A stretch of DNA of 18,999 bases from Deinococcus sp. Lineage in GTDB: Bacteria > Deinococcota > Deinococci > Deinococcales > Deinococcaceae. Of the stretch, positions 9,024 to 17,865 are shown piece after piece; the stretch's first letter is position 1; the number at the start of each line of letters is the position of its first letter. The stretch is from the NCBI RefSeq assembly GCF_018260555.1, contig NZ_JAGLBB010000060.1:1-18999 (forward strand). Reading direction: 5' to 3'. The notes below the pieces were generated by a model, which was given only the letters and a program-made list of their open reading frames with translations, did not search any database and was not told where the DNA came from. The translations under genes and the position numbers were made by a program.

Positions 9024-10217
9024 TCAGTCGGCGGCCTGCTCCTGCCCGTACACTTCCAGCACGCCGGCCGCGCCCATGCCGCCGCCGATGCACATGGTGA
9101 TCAGGGCCTTCCCTCCGCCCCGGCGACCGAGTTCGTAGATGGCGGTCGTGGCGAGTTTCGCGCCGCTGCACCCCAGCGGGTGGCCCAGCGCAATCGCGCC
9201 GCCGTTCACGTTCATGATGTCCTCGTTCAGGCCCAGTTCCCGCGCCACGGCCAGGGACTGCGCGGCGAACGCCTCGTTCAGTTCGATCAGGTCAATGTCG
9301 GCCAGGGTCAGGCCCGTCTGGGCCAGCACCTTGGGAATGGCCTTCACGGGCCCGATGCCCATCAGTTCCGGGGCCACGCCCGCCACCGCGAAGCCCACGA
9401 ACTTCGCCAGGGGTTTCAGGCCCAGTTCCTGCGCCTTCTCGGCGCTCATGATCAGCACGGCGGCCGCGCCGTCACTGAACGGGCTGCTGTTTGCCGCGCT
9501 GACCGAACCGGTCGCCTTGAACGCCGGGCGCACCTTGGCCATGTCCTCCAGGTTCGCGTCCCGGCGGATCAGTTCATCCCGGTCAAACTGAATGGTCTCG
9601 GACTTGACCTTCGTGCCCTTGACCGTATCCACGCGCACCGGAACGGGCACGATCTCGGCGTCGAACTTCCCGGCGTCCTGCGCCGCCGCCGCCCGCTGGT
9701 GACTGCGAAACGCGAACGCATCCTGATCCTCACGGCTGATGCCGTACTTTGCGGCGACGTTCTCGGCCGTCATGCCCATGCCGATGTACGCGCCGGGCCG
9801 GGTGTCCACCAGATCCAGGTTCGGGCTGGGGTTATGGCCGCTCATGGGCAGCATGCTCATGCTTTCCACGCCGCCCGCGAGCATCACGTCCGCCTGCCCG
9901 GTCTGAATGGCGGCCGCCGCCATGGCAATCGTCTGCAGGCCGCTGGAGCAGAAGCGGTTGATGGTCACGCCCCCCACGCTGTCCGGCAGGCCCGCACGCA
10001 GCGCCGCCAGACGCGCGATGTTCAGGCCCTGCTCGGCCTCCGGAATCGCGCACCCGAAGTACACGTCCTCGACCAGCGCCACATCAATCCCGGCGCGCTT
10101 AACGGCCTCGTTCATCACCAGCGCCGCCAGATCGTCGGGGCGGGTGTTCGCCAGGGTACCTTTCACGCCACGACCAACGGGCGTCCGAACAGCAGAAACA
10201 ATAACAGCGTCACGCAT
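9024..10217 (-). CDS. Acetyl-CoA acyltransferase (thiolase, FadA type)
   Basis: Cleaves 3-ketoacyl-CoA with CoA to give acetyl-CoA and a chain two carbons shorter, the last step of beta-oxidation. The 397-residue product has every thiolase landmark: the acyl-accepting Cys90 in NRFCSSGLQTIAMAA, the GGVESMS loop (115-121), NEAFAAQSLAV (314-324), His346 in GGAIALGHPLGCSGA, and the second active-site Cys376 in CIGGGMGAAGV. The ATG at 10217 has AAGGAG nine bases upstream. It lies in the same orientation downstream of the fadN-like gene, with two unrelated genes between, so the two may form a FadN-FadA pair as in Gram-positive fatty acid degradation loci. A biosynthetic acetoacetyl-CoA thiolase (PhaA/AtoB) cannot be excluded from sequence alone. 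Confidence 0.94.
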   Translation of the reverse strand: MRDAVIVSAVRTPVGRGVKGTLANTRPDDLAALVMNEAVKRAGIDVALVEDVYFGCAIPEAEQGLNIARLAALRAGLPDSVGGVTINRFCSSGLQTIAMAAAAIQTGQADVMLAGGVESMSMLPMSGHNPSPNLDLVDTRPGAYIGMGMTAENVAAKYGISREDQDAFAFRSHQRAAAAQDAGKFDAEIVPVPVRVDTVKGTKVKSETIQFDRDELIRRDANLEDMAKVRPAFKATGSVSAANSSPFSDGAAAVLIMSAEKAQELGLKPLAKFVGFAVAGVAPELMGIGPVKAIPKVLAQTGLTLADIDLIELNEAFAAQSLAVARELGLNEDIMNVNGGAIALGHPLGCSGAKLATTAIYELGRRGGGKALITMCIGGGMGAAGVLEVYGQEQAAD

Positions 10218-10274
10218 TAGGGTTACTCCTTGGAGGATTCGACCGGAATTCAGGTCGGATGGTTCTTCTGAGAT

Positions 10275-10304
10275 TGCTGCCAGAGATCATCGAACTCGGC
10301 AGCA
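10275..10304 (-). terminator. Candidate hairpin downstream of the alpha/beta hydrolase
   Basis: TGCTGCC(A)GAG and CTCGGCAGCA pair over ten positions with one bulged base and a 9-base loop. It lies between the hydrolase stop (10425) and the thiolase start (10217). The tail is only weakly T-rich. No gene is supported in 10218-10424. Confidence 0.35.
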
Positions 10305-10424
10305 GACATAGGTTGAGCGACAAAGGATTCATTCGGATCTCTGAGCAGTGAATCGAGACCCGGCCAGGGGTGGTCTGAAAGCACAGGAGAACCTCTGCTT
10401 TCGCCCACACGACCCTCACATCAG

Positions 10425-11648
10425 TCACCCCTCCACCTCCGGCACCACGCGGGCAATGAAGGTTTCGAGCTGGGCGTCGTACTGGGCGGGGTCAATGTTC
10501 CACACGCGGATGTGTTTGCCGCCTTCCACGCGGTGGTATTCGACGAGGTCGGGGCGGGCGGCGGCCAGACGGTCGGCCTGCCTGATGGGAATGGTGCGGT
10601 CGCGGGTGCCGTGCCACAGGATCATGGGCACGTCGAAGGTGGGGGCGGCGGCGATCTGATCGACAGTGTCGAAGTCCTGACCGCTGCGGCGCGTGACGAT
10701 CCGTTCGACGAAGCGTGCCACGTGCCGCGCCATGAACGCCGGGATGCCGAAACGGGTGCCCTGCGAGCGGATGGTGTCCCGCCAGTCCAGCACGGGGCAG
10801 TCCAGCATGACGCCCAGGATCGGCAGCGGGTACGGTCGGTGCCTACGGCGCAGGACGCTCAGGGCGATGTTGCCGCCCATCGAGAACCCGTACAGCACGG
10901 CCCGTCTGTACCCGGCGTCCTGCGCCCAGTGCAGCGCGGCCAGCACATCCTCGGCTTCCTGGTCACCCAGCGTCAGGTAGCCCTGAGGGGAGGCCGGAGC
11001 GCCGTGTGCGTTGCGGAACGTGACGAACAGGCTTCCCGTTCCGGTGCGCTGCAAAGCCGGGAGCATCCGGAGCGCCTGGGCACGCTGCCCGCCGTGCCCG
11101 TGAATGACGATCACCAGCGTATCCGCGCGGCCCGGCGCGTCCCCGCTGGGCGGAATGTGCCACGCGGGCATGTCGCCCAGCGGCGTGCGGACGGCCGTGT
11201 GCTCGAACGCCACGCCCAGTTGCGCGGGCGTGCCGTTGTACACGAAGGTACTGGCCCACGCGAGCGCTCCGTTGGGCAGCACGCCACGCTCGCCCGTCAC
11301 CTCGCGGCGCACCAGCGTCCCCACGACCTGCCGCTCCCCCAGCACCGCGTGCCCCCTGTTGGGCAGGAGCGGCAAGAGCCCGATCGGCCCGCGCGAGAGC
11401 GTCTCGGGACTGGCCGGCAGGAACACACTGTTCCCCCGCCGACCCACCGGCACGATCACGCCCTTCACGCGGCGCGTCTTGCTGCGCAACGTGATCTCCG
11501 CACCCAGGAACGCACCCGCCAGGATCACCCCGGCGTAAGCCAGGGCGGCCCAGCCGAGGGCGCGGCGTTTACGGACGTTCAGGAGTCGGTCGGTCAGGTG
11601 GCCGCCGCTTGATGGGTGATGGTTGATGGTTGATGGTTGGCGCTTCAT
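10425..11648 (-). CDS. Membrane-anchored alpha/beta hydrolase
   Basis: A serine hydrolase of 407 residues; the substrate is unknown. One transmembrane helix near the N-terminus (about 29-50, ALGWAALAYAGVILAGAFLG) should anchor it, with the catalytic domain probably outside the cytoplasm. The fold is shown by the oxyanion stretch VIVIHGHGGQR (179-189), the nucleophile elbow GFSMGG with Ser256, Asp350 in LWHGTRDRTIP and His379 in EGGKHIRVW, a complete triad. The layout resembles the YqkD/FrsA-like esterase and peptidase groups. The ATG at 11648 overlaps the stop of the four-helix-bundle gene (ATGA), suggesting coupled translation. Residues 4-13 (QPSTINHHPS) are encoded by a 7-bp tandem repeat at 11610-11640 and are unlikely to be ancestral. 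No alternative ATG, GTG or TTG lies between the repeat and the membrane helix. Confidence 0.85.
   Translation of the reverse strand: MKRQPSTINHHPSSGGHLTDRLLNVRKRRALGWAALAYAGVILAGAFLGAEITLRSKTRRVKGVIVPVGRRGNSVFLPASPETLSRGPIGLLPLLPNRGHAVLGERQVVGTLVRREVTGERGVLPNGALAWASTFVYNGTPAQLGVAFEHTAVRTPLGDMPAWHIPPSGDAPGRADTLVIVIHGHGGQRAQALRMLPALQRTGTGSLFVTFRNAHGAPASPQGYLTLGDQEAEDVLAALHWAQDAGYRRAVLYGFSMGGNIALSVLRRRHRPYPLPILGVMLDCPVLDWRDTIRSQGTRFGIPAFMARHVARFVERIVTRRSGQDFDTVDQIAAAPTFDVPMILWHGTRDRTIPIRQADRLAAARPDLVEYHRVEGGKHIRVWNIDPAQYDAQLETFIARVVPEVEG
11610..11640 (+). repeat. Tandem 7-bp repeat, left flank of the four-helix-bundle gene
   Basis: Four consecutive heptads, TGATGGG then TGATGGT three times, followed by TGG. 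Read on the minus strand it is ACCATCA repeated, and it encodes part of the hydrolase N-terminus. A degenerate array in the opposite orientation lies on the other side of the four-helix-bundle gene at 12033-12053. Confidence 0.85.
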
Positions 11649-12019
11649 GCTTCGGCCTTCAGGTTACGGGCGAGGGCGCTGAGCATGGCGGCGATGGTCT
11701 GCGCCTGCTCGTGAATGCTCTGGGTGTCGGCCTGCGGGACGAAGCCCAGCCGCACGGCGAGTTGCAGTCCGCTGGCGACCTCGTACGTGGAACCTCTGGC
11801 CTGCGTGAGGAAGTGGGCGAAGTCCTTGCGGGAGTCTCGCCCGGCCCCTTCGGCAATATTGAGGGTGACCGAGGTCGCCGCGCGGCGCAGCTGATTGGTC
11901 AGGCCGAAGCGTTCATCCTGAGGAAAGCTCCCTGACACGCGGTAGACGTTCGCCGCCATCTCCACCGACAGGTGGTAGACATCCAGTTTTTCGTACCCGA
12001 AGAAGCGCGCCTGAGTCAT
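11645..12019 (-). CDS. Four-helix-bundle protein (S23 / 23S rRNA intervening-sequence family)
   Basis: A small all-helical protein of 124 residues from the ATG at 12019, close to the family's usual 115-125. Diagnostic stretches are FGYEKLDVYHLSVEMAANVYRV, DERFGLTNQLRRAATSVTLNIAEGAGR, KDFAHFLTQARGSTYEVASGLQLAVRLGFV. The family is named from proteins encoded in intervening sequences of 23S rRNA and shares its fold with the Avd accessory protein of diversity-generating retroelements; for stand-alone copies like this one the role is unknown. I prefer the ATG at 12019 (AGAGGA just upstream) to the in-frame ATG at 12040, which lies in a degenerate 7-bp repeat. The gene is 37 bases after the fadN stop and overlaps the hydrolase start by ATGA. 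Inverted heptad arrays flank it, suggesting insertion as a unit. No reverse transcriptase is nearby. Confidence 0.92.
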   Translation of the reverse strand: MTQARFFGYEKLDVYHLSVEMAANVYRVSGSFPQDERFGLTNQLRRAATSVTLNIAEGAGRDSRKDFAHFLTQARGSTYEVASGLQLAVRLGFVPQADTQSIHEQAQTIAAMLSALARNLKAEA

Positions 12020-12032
12020 CTGTCCTCTTTCA

Positions 12033-12053
12033 ACCTTCATCCATCAACTATCG
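12033..12053 (+). repeat. Degenerate 7-bp repeats, right flank of the four-helix-bundle gene
   Basis: Three heptads, ACCTTCA, TCCATCA and ACTATCG, match ACCATCA at 6, 6 and 5 of 7 positions. This is the complement orientation of the array at 11610-11640, so the gene is bracketed by inverted arrays. Confidence 0.6.
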
Positions 12054-12056
12054 ACG

Positions 12057-14402
<2,346 letters not shown>

Positions 14403-14422
14403 GCGACCTCCTGAGGGGGCTC

Positions 14423-14560
14423 ATACGGACTGCGTCGTGCGTCGGTCCCATCCCGGCACTCCACCGGGTTGTCCACTCCACGCCCGGCAGCCCGCCTGTC
14501 TCCTCTTCGCTCCGCTCGGATTGAACGGTTGTTGCGAAACCACTGAACCGGAGTCCGTAT
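14423..14560 (+). repeat. Dispersed repeat, single-unit copy upstream of fadN
   Basis: 138 bp bounded by ATACGGACT and AGTCCGTAT, an exact 9-bp terminal inverted repeat. The interior matches unit 2 of the copy at 2999-3271, including CTTCGCTCCGCTCGGATTGAACGG and the end CCGGAGTCCGTAT. The terminal hairpin (GGTT/AACC with loop GTTGCGA) is partly decayed. It lies in the 5' region of fadN, so the fadN promoter is either within it or upstream. Confidence 0.85.
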
Positions 14561-14563
14561 CAC

Positions 14564-14587
14564 TTAAAGTTAGACTCGGTTCAAGTT
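14564..14587 (-). promoter_or_regulatory. Pair of 8-bp direct repeats in an AT-rich patch upstream of fadN
   Basis: On the minus strand AACTTGAA and AACTTTAA are spaced 16 bases start to start, in the only AT-rich patch of the region. They could be a regulator's half-sites or part of the fadN promoter; I recognise no known operator. The rest of the 511-base gap 14403-14913 is two dispersed repeat copies and GC-rich spacer without a gene. Confidence 0.3.
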
Positions 14588-14693
14588 TACGGCGGGATCG
14601 GGGCGTTTGTCCACCACACCCGCGGCCCGCCCAGCGACCGGCACAGCGCAGATCCCGCCGCACAGCACGCCGCATTCCACGCTGCGCCGCCTC

Positions 14694-14850
14694 ATACGGA
14701 TTGCCGTCTGGCACGTTGAAAACCCAGAGCGTCACCGGGTTGACACCTCCACGCCCGGCAGCCCACTTCCCTCCAACCCACTGGGCGGCGCATCTCCACC
14801 TGTCCCCCCGGCTTGAAGGGTTTTGCACCCCCCTCCACCGGGGTCCGCCT
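14694..14850 (+). repeat. Dispersed repeat, diverged copy
   Basis: Starts ATACGGATTGCC, contains CACCGGGTTGACACCTCCACGC, close to the interior of the copy at 14423, and ends with a hairpin (loop TTTTGCA) and CCGGGGTCCGCCTGG, a worn right terminus. It is about 157 bp and the most diverged of the nearly full-length copies. Confidence 0.65.
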
Positions 14851-14913
14851 GGCGCGTCCGGCAGCGGCGTCACACGGGACACCATGCGGCCCCCGAGCAG
14901 AGGCCCGCGCGGG

Positions 14914-15198
14914 CTACCCGATGAACTGCCGGACCACGACCACCAGCGCCAGCCCCGCCAGTGCCAGCAGCGCAGCCACGCTCAGGCGGCGGTCCACGCG
15001 CCACCCGGCCAGCGCCACCCATACGGCCGCCAGTACCGGCACCGACGCAATCCACACCACACCCACCCACGCATAATCAGGCAGCAGCACCCCGACCACC
15101 AGCAGGGTCACGCCCACCCAGAAGCCCAGCGGGTACAGCCACGCGGGCAGCCCGGCCAGCTCGGTCTCCGGCCCGGATGGAGGTCCAGAAGCACTCAC
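14914..15198 (-). CDS. Small three-helix membrane protein, DUF1634-like partner of TauE
   Basis: A 94-residue membrane protein with three hydrophobic segments (about 19-40, 45-66 and 72-92) and a short polar N-terminus. Its GTG start overlaps the tauE stop as GTGA, so the two genes are translationally coupled. DUF1634 proteins are small three-helix proteins typically encoded directly after TauE/SafE permeases. The position, size and the pattern SVPVLAAVWVALAGWRVDRR followed by a last helix fit that family, but the match is by shape and context rather than a firm signature. A function assisting the permease is an inference. A 12-bp palindrome, GCCCGCGCGGGC at 14902-14913, follows the stop directly. 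Confidence 0.75.
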   Translation of the reverse strand: MSASGPPSGPETELAGLPAWLYPLGFWVGVTLLVVGVLLPDYAWVGVVWIASVPVLAAVWVALAGWRVDRRLSVAALLALAGLALVVVVRQFIG

Positions 15199-15962
15199 GC
15201 CTGCCCCCAGTACTTCCAGAGCAACTGCCCGGACGTGAAGATCAGCAGCAGACTGAAGAACAGCTTGAGCTGCGCGGCCGGAATGCGGCTTTGCAGGGTC
15301 GCCCCAGCCCGCGCGCCGATGAGTACGCCCAGCGCGATCCCGGCCGCCAGCCGAACGTCCAGCAGGCCGCCCGCCTGGTACACCAGCGCGTTGCCCACGG
15401 CCGTCAGGCCCATAATGAAGGTACTCGTGGCAATCGCCTGCCGGATCGGTACGCCTGCCAGCAGATTCAGGACCGGTACCTGCACGGTGCCCCCACCGAT
15501 GCCCAGCAGGCCACTCATGACCCCCGCGAACGTCATGGCGGGCGGCACGAGGCGCGAAGGGGGACGCTCGACCTCCACCCGTTTCAGGCCCCGCAGCAGG
15601 TTGTACGCGGAGTACAGCAGCAGCAGCGCGAACACCGTCGCCACCGCCCGCGCTGGCAGGATCAGACCCAGGAAACTCCCGGCAGCGCCGCCCACAATCG
15701 TGTACGGCGAGAGCAGGTACCCGGTGCGGGCGCGCACGAGTCCCTGCCGCAGGTAACTGGCCGCGCCGCTCAGACCGACCGCCAGCACCCCGATCTGACT
15801 GACCGCCACCGCCTGCCCGATACTGATATCCCGCCCGAAATGCGGCAGCACGAACTCCAGCGCCGGCACCACGATCACGCCGCCCCCAAGACCCAGAATC
15901 GCGCCCAGCACGCCCGCCAGCAGGCCCACGCCGATCACGGCCACCATCATCGCGCTGATCAC
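15195..15962 (-). CDS. Sulfite exporter TauE/SafE family permease
   Basis: A 255-residue inner-membrane permease of the TauE/SafE (DUF81) family, which moves small anions such as sulfite, sulfoacetate or related organosulfur compounds. The internal duplication is clear: GVLGAILGLGGGVIVVPAL (about 17-35) and GVMSGLLGIGGGTVQVPVL in the second half. Each glycine-rich motif ends a helix, and the whole protein is hydrophobic. The substrate cannot be told from sequence. The frame opens at GTG 15962 with no Shine-Dalgarno; two in-frame ATGs at 15950 and 15947 are alternatives. A promoter-like -10 box is placed so that transcription would begin at an ATG at 15979, out of frame with this gene, which opens a six-codon frame whose stop overlaps the GTG. 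The next gene overlaps the stop by GTGA. Confidence 0.93.
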   Translation of the reverse strand: MISAMMVAVIGVGLLAGVLGAILGLGGGVIVVPALEFVLPHFGRDISIGQAVAVSQIGVLAVGLSGAASYLRQGLVRARTGYLLSPYTIVGGAAGSFLGLILPARAVATVFALLLLYSAYNLLRGLKRVEVERPPSRLVPPAMTFAGVMSGLLGIGGGTVQVPVLNLLAGVPIRQAIATSTFIMGLTAVGNALVYQAGGLLDVRLAAGIALGVLIGARAGATLQSRIPAAQLKLFFSLLLIFTSGQLLWKYWGQA

Positions 15963-15979
15963 GAGGGAATCACACCCAT
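15959..15979 (-). CDS. Possible leaderless six-codon upstream ORF of the TauE-type permease
   Basis: ATG GGT GTG ATT CCC TCG TGA encodes MGVIPS. Its ATG lies exactly six bases after TACGCT, the leaderless spacing, and its TGA overlaps the permease GTG as GTGA. If the transcript starts at this ATG, ribosomes loading on it would stop on the permease start and could re-initiate there. This is an inference from spacing; translation is not shown. Confidence 0.35.
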   Translation of the reverse strand: MGVIPS

Positions 15980-15985
15980 GAACGT

Positions 15986-16013
15986 AGCGTATTTACAGCC
16001 GCAGTACGTCGAA
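15986..16013 (-). promoter_or_regulatory. Promoter of the permease operon
   Basis: Minus strand: TTCGAC (16013-16008), a 16-base spacer, and TACGCT (15991-15986). The predicted start is the A at 15979. The -10 is good for Deinococcus; the -35 is a fair match. Confidence 0.5.
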
Positions 16014-16090
16014 CCTGGCGCGGCTCAGAGTGATGAACTGACCCGCCTGGCTACAGGTAAGGCCAGCGCGGCGGCTGGGCAAGCAACGAC

Positions 16091-16117
16091 AAAAAGAAGA
16101 CCGCGCACCAGGCGCGG
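16091..16117 (-). terminator. Rho-independent terminator of tRNA-Ala
   Basis: On the minus strand CCGCGC, loop CTGGT, GCGCGG, then TCTTCTTTTT. The stem is perfect and the U-tract strong. It starts 8 bases after the encoded CCA. Confidence 0.9.
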
Positions 16118-16124
16118 TTTCTTA

Positions 16125-16199
<75 letters not shown>

Positions 16200-16211
16200 T
16201 CAGCGCCGTGA

Positions 16212-16240
16212 ACTGTAGCAGTTGGCGGGGGGTTTGGCAA
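16212..16240 (-). promoter_or_regulatory. Promoter of tRNA-Ala
   Basis: Minus strand: TTGCCA (16240-16235), exactly 17 bases, TACAGT (16217-16212). The -10 box ends 12 bases before the mature tRNA 5' end, leaving a leader of about 5-6 bases. Confidence 0.8.
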
Positions 16241-16265
16241 GTGCGGGCCAGATGGCTCGTAGGGC

Positions 16266-16360
16266 CTGCTGTTGATTCGGAACCGCACCGAATCAATCCG
16301 GGTGGATGCGAGTAGGAACGAAATGCGGATTGAGCGCAATGGGGCGCAGGCTGTATGAGG
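16266..16360 (+). repeat. Dispersed repeat, shortened copy between tRNA-Ala and the nucleotidyltransferase
   Basis: Hairpin TTGATTC/GAATCAA with an 11-base loop, GGAACCGCACC (16272-16296), then GATGCGAGTAGGAACG, and a worn right terminus CTGTATGAGG. The middle of the unit is missing. It separates the tRNA promoter from that of the plus-strand gene. Confidence 0.75.
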
Positions 16361-16380
16361 CGTGGGGGGCGGCGGGTGGG

Positions 16381-16386
16381 TAGCAT
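16381..16386 (+). promoter_or_regulatory. Candidate -10 box for a leaderless nucleotidyltransferase transcript
   Basis: TAGCAT is followed by GGGGGA and ATG at 16393, the leaderless spacing. No clear -35. Confidence 0.5.
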
Positions 16387-16392
16387 GGGGGA

Positions 16393-17700
16393 ATGTTCGG
16401 TCGCCGCGCACCTCTGCCTGCCTTTCCGCCTGGGGCGCTCCTGGTGGGTGGGGCGGCGCGCGACTGGTTGCGGGGCGTGCCAGCCAGGGATTTTGACTGG
16501 GCGGTGCCGGACCCGGTGGGCGCGGCGCAGGAGTTGGCGCGGGCGTCGGGGGGCGCGGCCTTTGCGCTGGATGAGGAGCGTGGGTACTGGCGGGTGAGTG
16601 CGCCGGGGGGCGTGCAGCATGATCTGGTGCCGCTGCCGGATGATGTGACGGCGGACCTGTTGCGGCGGGATTTCACGGTGAATGCGCTGGGTGTGTGGGC
16701 GGACGGGCGGGTGCTGGACCCGGCGGGTGGCCGAGCGGACCTGCGCTCGCGGCGGTTGCGGATGGTGTCGCGGGAGAACCTGCGGGCCGATCCGTTGCGG
16801 GCGTGGCGAGCGGCGCGGTTTGAGGCCACGCTGGGCTTCCGACTGGAGGCGGCGACGGAGGCGGCGGTGCGGGAGGTCGCGGCGGACCTGGGGGCGGGCC
16901 GAGTGCCCATGCCCGCCTGGGAGCGGGTGCGGGATGAACTGCACGCGCTGCTGCTGTCGCCGGACGCGGCGCGGGGCGTGGGCCGCCTGGAGGACCTGGG
17001 CCTGCTGGCCCTGTCCGTTCCGGAGTTGCGTGAGGGCTTGGGGGTGGCGCAGGGCGGCTTTCATCACCTGGATGTGTTCGGGCACAGCCTGGAGGCGCTG
17101 CATCAGGTGCTGGCGCGGCGGCCGGACGCCCCGCTGACGCTGCGCTGGGCAGCCCTGCTGCACGATGTGGGCAAGGCCCACACGCGCGCCGTGGACCCCG
17201 TGACGGGCCGCGTGTCGTTCCACGGGCATGAGCGGGTGGGCGCCAGGCTGAGTGCCGAGATCCTGACCCGCCTGAAACTGCCGGGGGGTGACGTGCGGCG
17301 CGTGTCGGCGCTGGTGGGGGCGCACATGCTGCCGCTCCCGGCGAATGAGCGGGAGGCGCGGCGGTTCGTGTACCGGTGCCGGGACTTGCTGCCAGACCTG
17401 CTGTCTCTCATGCTGGCCGATCGGGAGGCGGCGCGCGGCCCATCAAGCAGCGAGGCGTCCCGGCGGGCGTACGCGCGGGGCTTTGAGCGGGTTCTGGCGG
17501 CCCTGGAGGATCAGCCGGCCCCCCCGCCGCCGCTGCTGGACGGGCAAGAGATCATGGCGCTGCTGGGTGTGCCACCCGGACCGCGCGTGGGCCGGGCAGC
17601 CCGCGCCCTGGCGGAGGCGGCCGCGCTGGGCGAGGTGAACACGCCGGACGGCGCGCGGGCGTTCCTGCGGGCGTGGGCAGAGGCGGACCCCCCGGCCTGA
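16393..17700 (+). CDS. Class II tRNA nucleotidyltransferase (CCA-, CC- or A-adding) with HD domain
   Basis: Adds nucleotides to tRNA 3' ends. The 435-residue protein has the class II head: LVGGAARDWLRG (17-28), metal-binding Asp33 and Asp35 in RDFDWAV, RRDFTVNALG (90-99), and the nucleotide-selecting region at ADPLRAWRAARF (131-142). A C-terminal HD phosphohydrolase domain follows: HHLDVFGHSLEAL (223-235), LLHDVGKAHT with His256-Asp257, FHGHERVGA (275-283). The canonical EDxxR motif has Ala131 in place of Glu, keeping Asp132 and Arg135. Deinococcus radiodurans is known to split CCA addition between CC-adding and A-adding enzymes, so this could be either part; the flexible-loop test needs an alignment. 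The ATG at 16393 has no Shine-Dalgarno but sits six bases after TAGCAT. The stop codon TGA (17698-17700) shares its last base with a dispersed repeat. Confidence 0.9.
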   Translation: MFGRRAPLPAFPPGALLVGGAARDWLRGVPARDFDWAVPDPVGAAQELARASGGAAFALDEERGYWRVSAPGGVQHDLVPLPDDVTADLLRRDFTVNALGVWADGRVLDPAGGRADLRSRRLRMVSRENLRADPLRAWRAARFEATLGFRLEAATEAAVREVAADLGAGRVPMPAWERVRDELHALLLSPDAARGVGRLEDLGLLALSVPELREGLGVAQGGFHHLDVFGHSLEALHQVLARRPDAPLTLRWAALLHDVGKAHTRAVDPVTGRVSFHGHERVGARLSAEILTRLKLPGGDVRRVSALVGAHMLPLPANEREARRFVYRCRDLLPDLLSLMLADREAARGPSSSEASRRAYARGFERVLAALEDQPAPPPPLLDGQEIMALLGVPPGPRVGRAARALAEAAALGEVNTPDGARAFLRAWAEADPPA

Positions 17701-17795
17701 TACGGATTCCGATTGATTCGCTGCGGTTCCGAATCAATCCGAGCGGACGCGAGTAGGAACAGCAGACGGGTTTCGCGGTATGGAGCCGCAGGCGG
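17700..17795 (+). repeat. Dispersed repeat, left-half copy after the nucleotidyltransferase
   Basis: Starts ATACGGATTCCG on the last base of the upstream stop codon. Hairpin GATTGATTC/GAATCAATC has an 11-base loop, GCTGCGGTTCC (17711-17739). GACGCGAGTAGGAACAGCAG and GGTTTCGCGGTATGGAGCC follow, nearly identical to the copy at 5784. Similarity stops near 17795 and no right terminus is present. Confidence 0.85.
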
Positions 17796-17836
17796 GTTCC
17801 GGGCGTGGGGTTGGCAGCCTGGATCAGGGGGACGGC

Positions 17837-17856
17837 CGGGGCATCCCCGCTATGCT
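17837..17856 (+). promoter_or_regulatory. Candidate promoter and palindrome before the GH13 gene
   Basis: TATGCT (17851-17856) is a good -10 box, ending nine bases before the ATG. The palindrome CGGGG-CAT-CCCCG (17837-17849) lies directly upstream, in the spacer position, where a repressor could block RNA polymerase. No known operator is recognised and a clear -35 is missing. Confidence 0.35.
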
Positions 17857-17865
17857 GCCGCAGAG

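Noticed and set aside
10210..10428. 72-codon minus-strand frame whose ATG overlaps the hydrolase stop
   Set aside because: The overlap is suggestive, but the product has no pattern, runs into the thiolase start and includes a candidate hairpin; no support.
11645..12040. Diversity-generating retroelement based on the Avd-like fold of the four-helix-bundle protein
   Set aside because: No reverse transcriptase, template repeat or variable repeat is present in the window.
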